From Trichococcus ilyis (GTDB lineage Bacteria > Bacillota > Bacilli > Lactobacillales > Aerococcaceae): 42,592 nt of DNA. Location: assembly GCF_900109135.1 (NCBI RefSeq), contig NZ_FNYT01000026.1, positions 1 through 42,592 of the forward strand, written 5' to 3'. The position numbers and the translations under genes were made by a program. Of the stretch, positions 25,141-32,355 are shown one piece after another (within the stretch, counting starts at the first letter, position 1; the number at the start of each line of letters is the position of its first letter). The notes under the pieces are model-generated. The model did no database searches and was not told where the DNA came from. It saw only the letters and a program-made list of their open reading frames with translations.

Positions 25141-25174
25141 CTGGGTCTATCAGCAGTGGGGGTTCCCCGACCTG

Positions 25175-25226
25175 AAAAAAAAAGATCCTCCGGAACAGCG
25201 CTTTTGCGTGGTTCCGGAGGATCCTT
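25175..25226 (-). terminator. Terminator of the yxe-like operon
   Basis: Minus-strand GGATCCTCCGGAAC...GTTCCGGAGGATC followed by nine T residues. It is a strong end for the seven-gene operon. Confidence 0.95.
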
Positions 25227-25231
25227 GGTCT

Positions 25232-26593
25232 CTACAGTAATTCTTCCAATCCGCTCAGCCAAGCATTCTCCAAACCGCGGATCGCCTGCAGCAAACGCTC
25301 GGCTTTATCCTGATCCGGTGCGGAGTCGCGCCACTTGTTTTCCAACTCCGCATCCGTCAATGGCGCCTGCGGAGAACCCGTCGGCACGCTCACTTCACGG
25401 CTGTGGACACTTCCGTCCGTCAGCATGATCCTGACGATCGTGAAGCGGCCGATCGGGATGGCTTGCGGATCCGGTTTATGGTCCGCATCGTAGCATCTGG
25501 ACATTTTTTCCATCAGCATTCCGGCTTCAGACGAGACAGGGGCAGAACTGAAATTCGCGAGCGTATATGGCTGACCCAGCAACGCCAAGGCGACGACATA
25601 TTCGATGCTGAAGCGCCCCTGTTCGCCGGTCTGCGGGCGGGTATGGATCAAAGCCGCATCGCCGCCGGGCGGAAAAACGATGTCTATCTTTTCGATAGCT
25701 GCGGCATCCACGTGCAGCTGCGCCAACTCCAGCGCGGCGTCCGCGCCATGGGCGGCAGCGGAGCAGAACGGGTTGCGTTTGAACCAGAGACCGGGAGCGG
25801 CTATCCGCCAAGTTTTCCCCCAATCCTCGGTCAATGCGGTCCGGGCGGCTTCATCCGCTGCTTTTCCGCCGTACACATGCAGAAAACCGATTTTTGAGTC
25901 GAGCGCCGCATCGGTTCCGCGGAAGGCCTGTTGGGTCCATTCAATCGCCTGGACCGCCTGTTGCGCGGCAAGCCCGGCATGCAACGGCTTCATTTCCGTG
26001 CCGAACTGGACCCGCAGTCCGCCAGCCTGACTGACGGCGATCCCAACGGCATTTTGTGTCTGTTCAGCTGTGAATCCGAGCAGACGCGCTCCCGCGAATG
26101 TAGCAGCAACGGCCCCGAGCAAGGAGGTGTTGTGCCATCCTTTCAGGTAACTGGCCGTTCCGATCGCTCGGCCAAGCCGGGCCATGACCTCGACGCCGAG
26201 GATGTAGGCATCGAGAAATTGTTTGCCGGAAATTTCGCGGCCGGAAGCCAAGGCGAAGAGCGTCGGCAGGATGACCGAACTGGGATGGCCGCGGACGTCG
26301 GAATGGACGTCGTCATAATCCAAGGCATGGCCCAAGAATCCGTTCACGAGAGCCGCCTGCCGCCGGTTCGCCCGCTTGTTTTGGCCGATCAAAGCCGCGA
26401 TGGGACGCCCGCCTTCCGCTTCGATGGCGCCAAGTAATTTGACTGCACCTGCATCGTCCCTGCCGGCATAGGCGCTGGCCAGATAATCGAGGATGCCGCG
26501 TTTGGCTTCGCGCAAAGCGGCTACATCGGCTGTCGGCGTCGCCTTCAGAACTTCAGCAACCAGTTTTTCCGTGGATCCGATCAAGCTTCCCAT
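25232..26593 (-). CDS. yxeQ: MmgE/PrpD family protein (YxeQ-like)
   Basis: A 453-residue MmgE/PrpD-family protein. Family features are KRGILDYLASAYAGRDDAGAVKL (residues about 30-50), NGFLGHALDYDDVHSDVRGHPSSVILPTL (about 85-113), the hallmark stretch, AVGIAVSQAGGL, FGTEMKPLHAGLAAQQAVQAIEWTQQAF (about 195-222), and VFPPGGDAALIHTRPQTGEQGRFSIEYVVALALL. Members include 2-methylcitrate dehydratase, cis-aconitate decarboxylase and iminodisuccinate epimerase, all acting on di- or tricarboxylates. In the 2-succinocysteine context an epimerase or dehydratase role is plausible (inference). The start overlaps the end of the M20 gene by 13 bases. It is the last gene of the operon. Confidence 0.88.
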   Translation of the reverse strand: MGSLIGSTEKLVAEVLKATPTADVAALREAKRGILDYLASAYAGRDDAGAVKLLGAIEAEGGRPIAALIGQNKRANRRQAALVNGFLGHALDYDDVHSDVRGHPSSVILPTLFALASGREISGKQFLDAYILGVEVMARLGRAIGTASYLKGWHNTSLLGAVAATFAGARLLGFTAEQTQNAVGIAVSQAGGLRVQFGTEMKPLHAGLAAQQAVQAIEWTQQAFRGTDAALDSKIGFLHVYGGKAADEAARTALTEDWGKTWRIAAPGLWFKRNPFCSAAAHGADAALELAQLHVDAAAIEKIDIVFPPGGDAALIHTRPQTGEQGRFSIEYVVALALLGQPYTLANFSSAPVSSEAGMLMEKMSRCYDADHKPDPQAIPIGRFTIVRIMLTDGSVHSREVSVPTGSPQAPLTDAELENKWRDSAPDQDKAERLLQAIRGLENAWLSGLEELL

Positions 26594-27747
26594 CTTTCCA
26601 GCGCCTTGATCGCCAAAGCCGAGAAATAGTCCGCGGCGACCGCCAAGGCTTCCTCCTTGAGATTGAACTCAGGATGGTGCCATTCGCGCGTACCCTCGAC
26701 ACCCATGAACACAAAAAAACCGGGGATGAGCGTCTGGTAATGCGCGAAATCTTCTCCGCCGGCTACCGGTTTCGGTTCTACCCAACGGTAGCCCTGTTCG
26801 GCAGCCGTTTCTTCCATGATCGCCTTGAAGCGGGCATCATTGTCCACGATGGAAACGTACGGGTGCCAACGGAAATCGGCAATGGCGCCGAATGCGGCCG
26901 CGATCCCTTCCGCTGTCCGGCGCATCAAAGCCGGGATCTTCTCGCGGTCTTCCTTCTGGAAAGCGCGGACGGTCCCCTCCATATAGACTTTTTCGGGGAT
27001 GACGTTCCATGAGTTGCCGCCGTGGATCTGGGTGATGCTGATGACGGCATTATGGAAAGGGCTCGTATTCCTGCTGATGATCGTCTGCAGGCCGGTGATG
27101 ATCTGGCTGGCGATGACGATCGGATCGATGGCCGAATCGGGTATGCCGGCATGGCCGCCGACTCCGTGGATTTCCAGCTCAAACCGGTCCGCGCTGGCCA
27201 TCAGCCCGCCTTCACGGATGCCGACCGTTCCGACCGGCAGATCCGGCTTGTTGTGCATGCCGAAGATGGCGGAGACGCCCTCGAGTGCGCCGGCTTCTTC
27301 GACCCATTTCGCCCCTTGCGCGATTTCTTCGGCTGGCTGGAAAATGAAGCGGACGGTCCCCTTCAAAGCCGCTCTTTTGGATTGAAGCAGGATTGCCGCT
27401 CCGATCATGGAAGCTGTATGATAGTCATGTCCGCAGGCATGCATAAGCCCTTCCGTTTCGGAAACGAACGGCAGACCGGTCGCTTCTTTTACCGGCAAAG
27501 CGTCGATATCCGCGCGCAACGCAATGGTCGGACCAGGCAGCAAGCCCACGACCTCCGCAATCAGACCCGTCTCCAGCGGGTAATCCAGGATCGTGATCCC
27601 TTCCTCCGCCAGCCAGCGGCGGATCCGCGCGGTCGTCGCGAATTCCTTGCCGGAAAGTTCCGGGTGTACATGGAGTTCGCGACGGTAAGCGACCAGCTTC
27701 TTATAGAGTTCCGTTGCGGTGTTCGTTTCTGTTTGCATTGCAGTCAT
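26581..27747 (-). CDS. yxeP: M20D amidohydrolase (YxeP-like deacetylase)
   Basis: A 388-residue M20D metallo-amidohydrolase. It shows RRELHVHPELSGKE (about 23-36), ALRADIDALPVKE, GLMHACGHDYHTASMIGAA (metal ligands, about 103-121), FQPAEEIAQGAKWV (about 135-148), FGMHNKPDLPVGTV, the dimerisation motif VGGHAGIP, and GGEDFAHY near the C-terminus. In B. subtilis YxeP removes the acetyl group from N-acetylcysteine at the end of 2-succinocysteine breakdown. The start has AAAGGGAG nine bases upstream. Its last codons overlap the yxeQ-like start. Position and neighbours match yxeP, which makes this better than a generic hippurate hydrolase label. Confidence 0.88.
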   Translation of the reverse strand: MTAMQTETNTATELYKKLVAYRRELHVHPELSGKEFATTARIRRWLAEEGITILDYPLETGLIAEVVGLLPGPTIALRADIDALPVKEATGLPFVSETEGLMHACGHDYHTASMIGAAILLQSKRAALKGTVRFIFQPAEEIAQGAKWVEEAGALEGVSAIFGMHNKPDLPVGTVGIREGGLMASADRFELEIHGVGGHAGIPDSAIDPIVIASQIITGLQTIISRNTSPFHNAVISITQIHGGNSWNVIPEKVYMEGTVRAFQKEDREKIPALMRRTAEGIAAAFGAIADFRWHPYVSIVDNDARFKAIMEETAAEQGYRWVEPKPVAGGEDFAHYQTLIPGFFVFMGVEGTREWHHPEFNLKEEALAVAADYFSALAIKALERWEA

Positions 27748-27803
27748 GGTATCATTCTCCCTTTCGATGGTTCACTGACTGATTCAGGGCTGAGCGAACC
27801 CGT

Positions 27804-28547
27804 TCAGCTTTCGTTGTTTCCTAGTTGTTTCAAAAATTGTCTGGTGCGGGGCTGCTGCGGATCGCCGAACAGGCTTTCCGGCGGCCCTTGTTCCACGATG
27901 TTGCCGTCCGCCATGAAGATGACGTGATCGGCGACTTCGCGGGCAAAGTCCATCTCGTGCGTCACAATAATCATCGTCGTCTGCTGGTCGGCGATCGATT
28001 TGATCACCTGCAGCACCTCGGCGACCAATTCCGGATCCAGCGAGGAGGTCGGCTCATCGAAGAGGATGGCGTGCGGATTGACCGCCAAAGCCCTGGCGAT
28101 ACTGACGCGCTGTTGCTGTCCGCCAGAAAGCGTCGCCGGATAATTGTCGGCTTTCTCCTTCAGGCCGACTTTCGCCAGCAAGCCGATTCCAGTCGCTTCG
28201 GCTTCGGCTTTCGGCATTTTTTGGGCGACGATCAATGCTTCGGTCACATTCTGCAGCACGGTTTTGTTCCGGAACAGGTTGTAGTTCTGGAAGACCATGG
28301 CCGTTTGACGGCGCAGCTGCTGGACGTCTTTGTTGGTGTAGTTTTCCGCGTCCAATGTCGCCTCGCCGATTTTGATGAAGCCTGCATCGGGCTGCTCAAG
28401 GAAATTCAGGCAGCGCAAGAAGGTTGATTTCCCGGAACCGGAAGGGCCGATGATCGCCAATACTTGCCCTCGTTCCACTACTATATCGATTCCATTCAGC
28501 ACGGTCAACTCGTTAAATTTTTTCTTCAAACTTTTTACTTCTATCAT
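27804..28547 (-). CDS. yxeO: Amino acid ABC transporter, ATP-binding protein (YxeO-like)
   Basis: A 247-residue ATPase of the polar amino acid uptake family. Walker A is GPSGSGKST (about 34-42), Q-loop MVFQNYNLF, signature LSGGQQQR (about 141-148), Walker B ILFDEPTSSLD and switch His in VTHEMDFA. The N-terminus (IEVKSLKKKFNELTVLNGIDI) and the closing FGDPQQPRTRQFL are typical of GlnQ/HisP relatives. The start has GGGGGG five bases upstream, ten bases after the stop of the permease gene. It pairs with the permease and lipoprotein genes upstream. Confidence 0.92.
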   Translation of the reverse strand: MIEVKSLKKKFNELTVLNGIDIVVERGQVLAIIGPSGSGKSTFLRCLNFLEQPDAGFIKIGEATLDAENYTNKDVQQLRRQTAMVFQNYNLFRNKTVLQNVTEALIVAQKMPKAEAEATGIGLLAKVGLKEKADNYPATLSGGQQQRVSIARALAVNPHAILFDEPTSSLDPELVAEVLQVIKSIADQQTTMIIVTHEMDFAREVADHVIFMADGNIVEQGPPESLFGDPQQPRTRQFLKQLGNNES

Positions 28548-28557
28548 TGTATCCCCC

Positions 28558-29229
28558 CTAGGTCCGGTACGGTTTGCTCAGTTTTTCTTCCAACAGGCGC
28601 TGCAGATAGGTGTAGAGGATGATCAGCACCCAATAGACCAACGCGACCGCCAAGTAGCTCTCCAGGAATTTGTAGGAGGATGAGGCCATCATCTTGGCCT
28701 CGGCAAAGAGCTCCGTGACGCCCAGCGAGAACGCCAGCGAGGTTTCCTTGATCAGGCTGATGAAGGTGTTGCCTGTCCCCGGCAAGGCGTTTTCGGCGGC
28801 TTGCGGCAGGATGATCCGGTAGGCTGTCTGGAATTTTGACATCCCCACGGAAATGCCGGCCTCCATCTGCCCCTTGTTGACGGAGATGATGGCTGCGCGG
28901 AAAATTTCCGCCAGGAACGCCCCCTGCTTGATGCCTAAGCCGATGACGGCCGCTGTTACGGCCTGCATCGTGGTCAAGGCAGGGAAAAGTTGCGGCATGC
29001 CGTAGTATATGATGAACAGCAGCACCAATGTCGGAACGGAACGGAAGAAGGACAAGTAGAGGCTCGTGAAGCCGCGCAACACTGGCGTTTTGCTTTCCTT
29101 CGTGACCGCCAACAGGATACCGATCGCGATGGCGACTGCCATCGCCAATACTGACATGAACAGGGTCAACGGAACGTATTTCATGATCGCAGGGATCACT
29201 TCCAGGACATAGGCAAAATCAAAATTCAT
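28558..29229 (-). CDS. yxeN: Amino acid ABC transporter, permease (YxeN-like)
   Basis: A 223-residue permease of the HisM/GlnP type with about five helices. The EAA-type loop reads GQMEAGISVGMSKFQTAYRIILPQAAENALPGTGN (about 130-165), and the N-terminal TM region has PLTLFMSVLAMAVAIAIGILLAV. The start used is the ATG at 29229 (MNFDFAYV) with AAAAGAG about ten bases upstream; 14 further in-frame codons upstream look unlike the family and have no ribosome site. It sits between the lipoprotein and ATPase genes. Confidence 0.9.
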   Translation of the reverse strand: MNFDFAYVLEVIPAIMKYVPLTLFMSVLAMAVAIAIGILLAVTKESKTPVLRGFTSLYLSFFRSVPTLVLLFIIYYGMPQLFPALTTMQAVTAAVIGLGIKQGAFLAEIFRAAIISVNKGQMEAGISVGMSKFQTAYRIILPQAAENALPGTGNTFISLIKETSLAFSLGVTELFAEAKMMASSSYKFLESYLAVALVYWVLIILYTYLQRLLEEKLSKPYRT

Positions 29230-29325
29230 CTGTGTTTCACTCTTTTCTTTGGTGTGCATGAACGTACACAATATTCAAAATATATGACTGCATCAGGGGT
29301 GGGTGGACCCGTTCCGCTTTTCTTC

Positions 29326-30147
29326 CTATTCTCCGGCTTTGACGGTGATGTCTTCTTGGCTGAAGTATTTTTCGGATAGTTCTTTCAGTGTGCCGTCTTC
29401 GCGCAATTCGGCGATTTCGGCGTTGATTTCGGACTGCAGTTCTTCGCCGCGCGCCGTCTTCGTGAACGGGAAAGCGATGTCTTCATAGACGAACGGCTCG
29501 CCGACGAACTTCAGCGGCAGACTGTTCTTTTCGATTTCCGCGATCAGGGAAGCTTTGGAATTCACATAGCCATCGACACGTTTGGCCACCACGTCACTCA
29601 TTGCGCCGTCGCGTGTTTCGTAAGTGCGGATCGTGATTTCACCGTTCGTGTCAAAGTTCTGCAGGTTCCTCACGTTGTTCGAACCCAATACGCCGGACAC
29701 TGTTTTGCCCTTCAGGTCTTCGAGCGTATTGATGTCGGCGTTGTCCGTGTGCGTCACGATCGTTGCCCCGGCATACGCATACGTATCGGAAAAGAGGAAT
29801 TTCTCTTCGCGTTCCGCTGTTTTCGCCACGAAATTCGCGACTGTATCGATTTTGTCCGTTTCCAATTGCCCCATCACGCCGCTGAAGTCGGAAAGTGTCC
29901 ACTCCACTGTGTAGCCCAGATTTTCTGCAACCGTCTCGATCACTTCCACATCAAAGCCGACCAGTTCTTCGCCTTCGCGGTATGCGTTCGGATAGCTTTG
30001 ACCGGTTGCTCCTACGCGCAGCACTTTTTCTTCCGTCGTTGCCTGGGAACTCGTTGCGCTGCTTGCCGAGCTGTCCGTTGTCGTGCCGTTTCCGCAGCCA
30101 GCCAGTACGACTGTCGCTGCAAATGCCAATGCCATCAATTTTTTCAT
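29326..30147 (-). CDS. yxeM: Amino acid ABC transporter, substrate-binding lipoprotein (YxeM-like)
   Basis: A 273-residue lipoprotein: signal peptide MKKLMALAFAATVVLAGC with the lipobox LAGC (lipidated Cys18), a Ser/Thr-rich linker, then a type II periplasmic binding-protein fold (LRVGATGQSYPNAYREGEELVGFDVEVIETVAENLGYTVEW, DTVANFVAKTAEREEKFLFSDTY, LEDLKGKTVSGVLGSNN). It captures the substrate outside the membrane for the permease. The operon context suggests a dicarboxylated cysteine such as 2-succinocysteine; relatives bind cystine or glutamine. The start has AAAAGGGG upstream, 14 bases after the acetyltransferase gene. Confidence 0.9.
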   Translation of the reverse strand: MKKLMALAFAATVVLAGCGNGTTTDSSASSATSSQATTEEKVLRVGATGQSYPNAYREGEELVGFDVEVIETVAENLGYTVEWTLSDFSGVMGQLETDKIDTVANFVAKTAEREEKFLFSDTYAYAGATIVTHTDNADINTLEDLKGKTVSGVLGSNNVRNLQNFDTNGEITIRTYETRDGAMSDVVAKRVDGYVNSKASLIAEIEKNSLPLKFVGEPFVYEDIAFPFTKTARGEELQSEINAEIAELREDGTLKELSEKYFSQEDITVKAGE

Positions 30148-30161
30148 TTCTATTACCCCTT

Positions 30162-30662
30162 TTATTTGAAAGATTTTATGATTGTTTTTTTGAAATAAGC
30201 GGTGATGTGCCCCAAACCGAGGTCGGCCTCGGCGAATTTTTCGTAGCCCCGGATTTCATAAAACTGCGGCAGCCACGGATGCTCGACCGCCGTTCCCAAG
30301 GTAAGCGCCGGGCATTTCAGCTGGTCGCGGGCGATGTCCTGTTCGATGAAGTCCAACAGGCGGCTGCCGATGCCTTTTTTCCCGGCAGTGGGCGAGACAG
30401 CCAGCCAGCCGATGTGCGGCAGCCCGGCCGGACCCGGATTCGGGCCCCAAGGCATCCGCAAAGAGATCGTCCCCAACAAGCGGCCGCCTTCCTCCAGAAA
30501 GTAGCAGACGTTGTTGGAAATGTGTTTTTCTGCGGCTTGCGCGTCCGCGTGCGCAGCGGCGAAATGGATGCCCAGTTCGGTGTTGGAAACGTAGGCTTGT
30601 CTGAGCAGTTCCGCCAATGCGGGTGCGTCCACTGCCTGCGCCAAACGGAAAGTCTGCGTCAT
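30162..30662 (-). CDS. yxeL: GNAT N-acetyltransferase (YxeL-like)
   Basis: A 166-residue GNAT-fold enzyme. Acetyl-CoA is expected to bind at motif A, WLAVSPTAGKKGIGSRLLDFIEQ (about 85-107), followed by YEIRGYEKFAEADLGLGHITAYFKK at the C-terminus. In B. subtilis YxeL acetylates 2-succinocysteine on nitrogen. Its ATG overlaps the stop of the lyase gene by four bases (ATGA), so the two are translationally coupled. Length and position agree with yxeL. It could be an unrelated acetyltransferase, but the order of all seven genes argues against that. Confidence 0.85.
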   Translation of the reverse strand: MTQTFRLAQAVDAPALAELLRQAYVSNTELGIHFAAAHADAQAAEKHISNNVCYFLEEGGRLLGTISLRMPWGPNPGPAGLPHIGWLAVSPTAGKKGIGSRLLDFIEQDIARDQLKCPALTLGTAVEHPWLPQFYEIRGYEKFAEADLGLGHITAYFKKTIIKSFK

Positions 30663-32044
30663 ACTGCATCCGCTCCTTTTGCAGCGGCTCCCAAACCGGT
30701 TGCTGCGAAGCGCTTCAGCACCTCATCGACTTTCTGCGGCGCCGATCCGAGATAGGTCTCCGGATCGAGCAGGTCAGCGATAGCAGTCTCGTTCAGATGC
30801 TGGCGCACCGTTTCATTTTCGACGAGCACATCGCGGAAAGAACGTTCCTCCTCGACCGCCGCCATCGACAATTCATAGACCAGATGGTGTGCCGTCTGTT
30901 TGCCCAACTGCTCGGACAGGATGAACATGATCCTTTCCGACAGCAGCAGACCGCCTTGCAGGTTCAGATTGCGCAGCATGTTTTTCGGCTTCACGACCAA
31001 GCCTTTCAGGACGGCTTTTGTGTTGGCCAATTGCGAGGAAAGGTAAATGCAGATTTCCGGCAGAGCGATCCATTCGCCCCTCCAGGTCATCGCATCGCGT
31101 TCATGCTCGACCATCGTCGACTGCTGGATCAGCGACACATTCGCCAAAATCGGACGCGTCAGGCTGGCGATGCCTTCGAATGCCGCCGGATTGCGTTTGT
31201 GCGGCATCGTCGAGGAGCCGATTTTGCCGGCCGTGAAAGGTTCTTCGACTTCATCGATTTCCGTGCGCATCAGGTTGTAGAATTCATTGCCGACCTTTCC
31301 GAGCGTGCCGCTGATCAGGCCGATGATGCTGGCGTACTCGGCGATGCGGTCGCGCGAGGACTGCCAGCAGATGTCCGGCGTATGCAGACCCAAGCGCTTC
31401 AATGCAGCGGTTTCGACAGCCGGACCTTGGTCGCCGAAGGAGGCATAGGTTCCGACCGCTCCGGCGATGCCGCCCACAAAAATCCGGTCTTCGCTTTCCT
31501 TCAAGCGATCCAGATGGCGCAAAACTTCACTGAGGACAACCGCCATCTTGAAGCCGAATGTCGTCGGCAAGCCTTGCATCCCGTGCGAGCGTCCGGCCAT
31601 CGGTGTTGTGCGGTATTTTTCGGAAAGACGGGCCAATTCGCTTGCGATTTCTTCCAGTTCGCTGATGAAAATTTGATGCGCTTCCTTCAATTGCAGCACT
31701 GTCCCCGTATCGACGATATCTTGCGTCGTCGCACCGAAATGCACGTATTCGCCGTCAGCCCCGCTCAATTCCTGCAAGGCATTGATTGTCGGCATCAGCG
31801 AATGCTTCAGCTTCGCCCCGCTCGCCGCCAGCGCCTCGAGATTGACGTATTCGCCTTTCGCTTTCGAAGCGATTGTTTCGGCCGCAGCTTGCGGAATCAA
31901 GCCCAGTTCCCCTTCCGCAAGCGCCAGTGCGGCTTCGACATCCAGATGCTTCTGCAGCCGATTGTCCTCCGACCAGACGCCTCTCATCGCTTCCGTCCCG
32001 AAATTATTCCTCATCATGATCATATCTATCACATGTGATGCCAT
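30659..32044 (-). CDS. Fumarase/aspartase-superfamily lyase; predicted S-(2-succino) lyase
   Basis: A 461-residue enzyme of the fumarase/aspartase superfamily, closest in look to adenylosuccinate lyase and 3-carboxymuconate cycloisomerase. It has EYVHFGATTQDIVDTGTVLQLKEAH (about 92-116), MAGRSHGMQGLPTTFGFK (about 145-162) and the superfamily signature IGSSTMPHKRNPAAFEG (about 270-286), whose Ser is the expected catalytic base. These enzymes eliminate fumarate from succinyl-substituted N or S atoms. As first gene of a yxe-like operon it stands where B. subtilis has the monooxygenase YxeK, so cleavage of (N-acetyl-)2-succinocysteine to a thiol and fumarate is likely. From memory, a lyase variant of this route is reported in Enterococcus italicus. 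The start has GGGGGAGG nine bases upstream. A true purB is less likely in this setting. Confidence 0.8.
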   Translation of the reverse strand: MASHVIDMIMMRNNFGTEAMRGVWSEDNRLQKHLDVEAALALAEGELGLIPQAAAETIASKAKGEYVNLEALAASGAKLKHSLMPTINALQELSGADGEYVHFGATTQDIVDTGTVLQLKEAHQIFISELEEIASELARLSEKYRTTPMAGRSHGMQGLPTTFGFKMAVVLSEVLRHLDRLKESEDRIFVGGIAGAVGTYASFGDQGPAVETAALKRLGLHTPDICWQSSRDRIAEYASIIGLISGTLGKVGNEFYNLMRTEIDEVEEPFTAGKIGSSTMPHKRNPAAFEGIASLTRPILANVSLIQQSTMVEHERDAMTWRGEWIALPEICIYLSSQLANTKAVLKGLVVKPKNMLRNLNLQGGLLLSERIMFILSEQLGKQTAHHLVYELSMAAVEEERSFRDVLVENETVRQHLNETAIADLLDPETYLGSAPQKVDEVLKRFAATGLGAAAKGADAV

Positions 32045-32080
32045 TGTCTGATTCCTCCCCCAATTTATGTCCGAATTTCC

Positions 32081-32125
32081 GTTCAAAATGAACAGAAATT
32101 AGCTTCTGCTAGCTTACCATTTCAA
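32081..32125 (-). promoter_or_regulatory. Candidate promoter and operator of the yxe-like operon
   Basis: On the minus strand: -35 TTGAAA (32125-32120), 18-base spacer, -10 TAATTT (32101-32096), then the palindrome GTTCA-TTT-TGAAC (32093-32081) at the likely start site. A repressor bound there would block transcription. The regulator is not in the window. Confidence 0.45.
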
Positions 32126-32147
32126 AGCGGATTGGCATATTTCGCAT

Positions 32148-32290
32148 TTCCGAACAGTTTTGATAGGAAAAATCGAACACCCGTGCACTTTATTCCCGAC
32201 GAGGGGGCCTTCGCCGGGAATTAAACAGTCGTTCTGCACCTGTTTCCCGACCAAGCAGCCCTCACCGTTTTTCGGCTCCTTCTCCACAAA
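32148..32290. repeat. Intergenic repeat array: three related units, period 45-51
   Basis: Units begin TTCCGAAC (32148), TTCCCGAC (32193) and TTCCCGAC (32244). The middle unit folds as TTCCCG...GCCTTCGCCGGGAA. The tails (AACACCCGTGCAC and AACAGTCGTTCTGCACC) are also related. GCCTTCGCCGG recurs in the array near 12.39 kb. It lies between the murE-like gene and the yxe-like promoter. A weak hairpin GAAAAGCAC...GTGTTTTTTC near 32285-32320 may end the murE-like transcript. Confidence 0.7.
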
Positions 32291-32355
32291 AAAGAATCGA
32301 AAAAACACCCATTATCACAGTGCTTTTCGATCCTTTCCGGTATCATCTATTCTAT

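Noticed and set aside
30659-32044. Housekeeping adenylosuccinate lyase (purB)
   Set aside because: It heads a yxe-like sulfur/amino acid operon with a coupled acetyltransferase; no purine genes are near. The superfamily call is kept but not the purB name.
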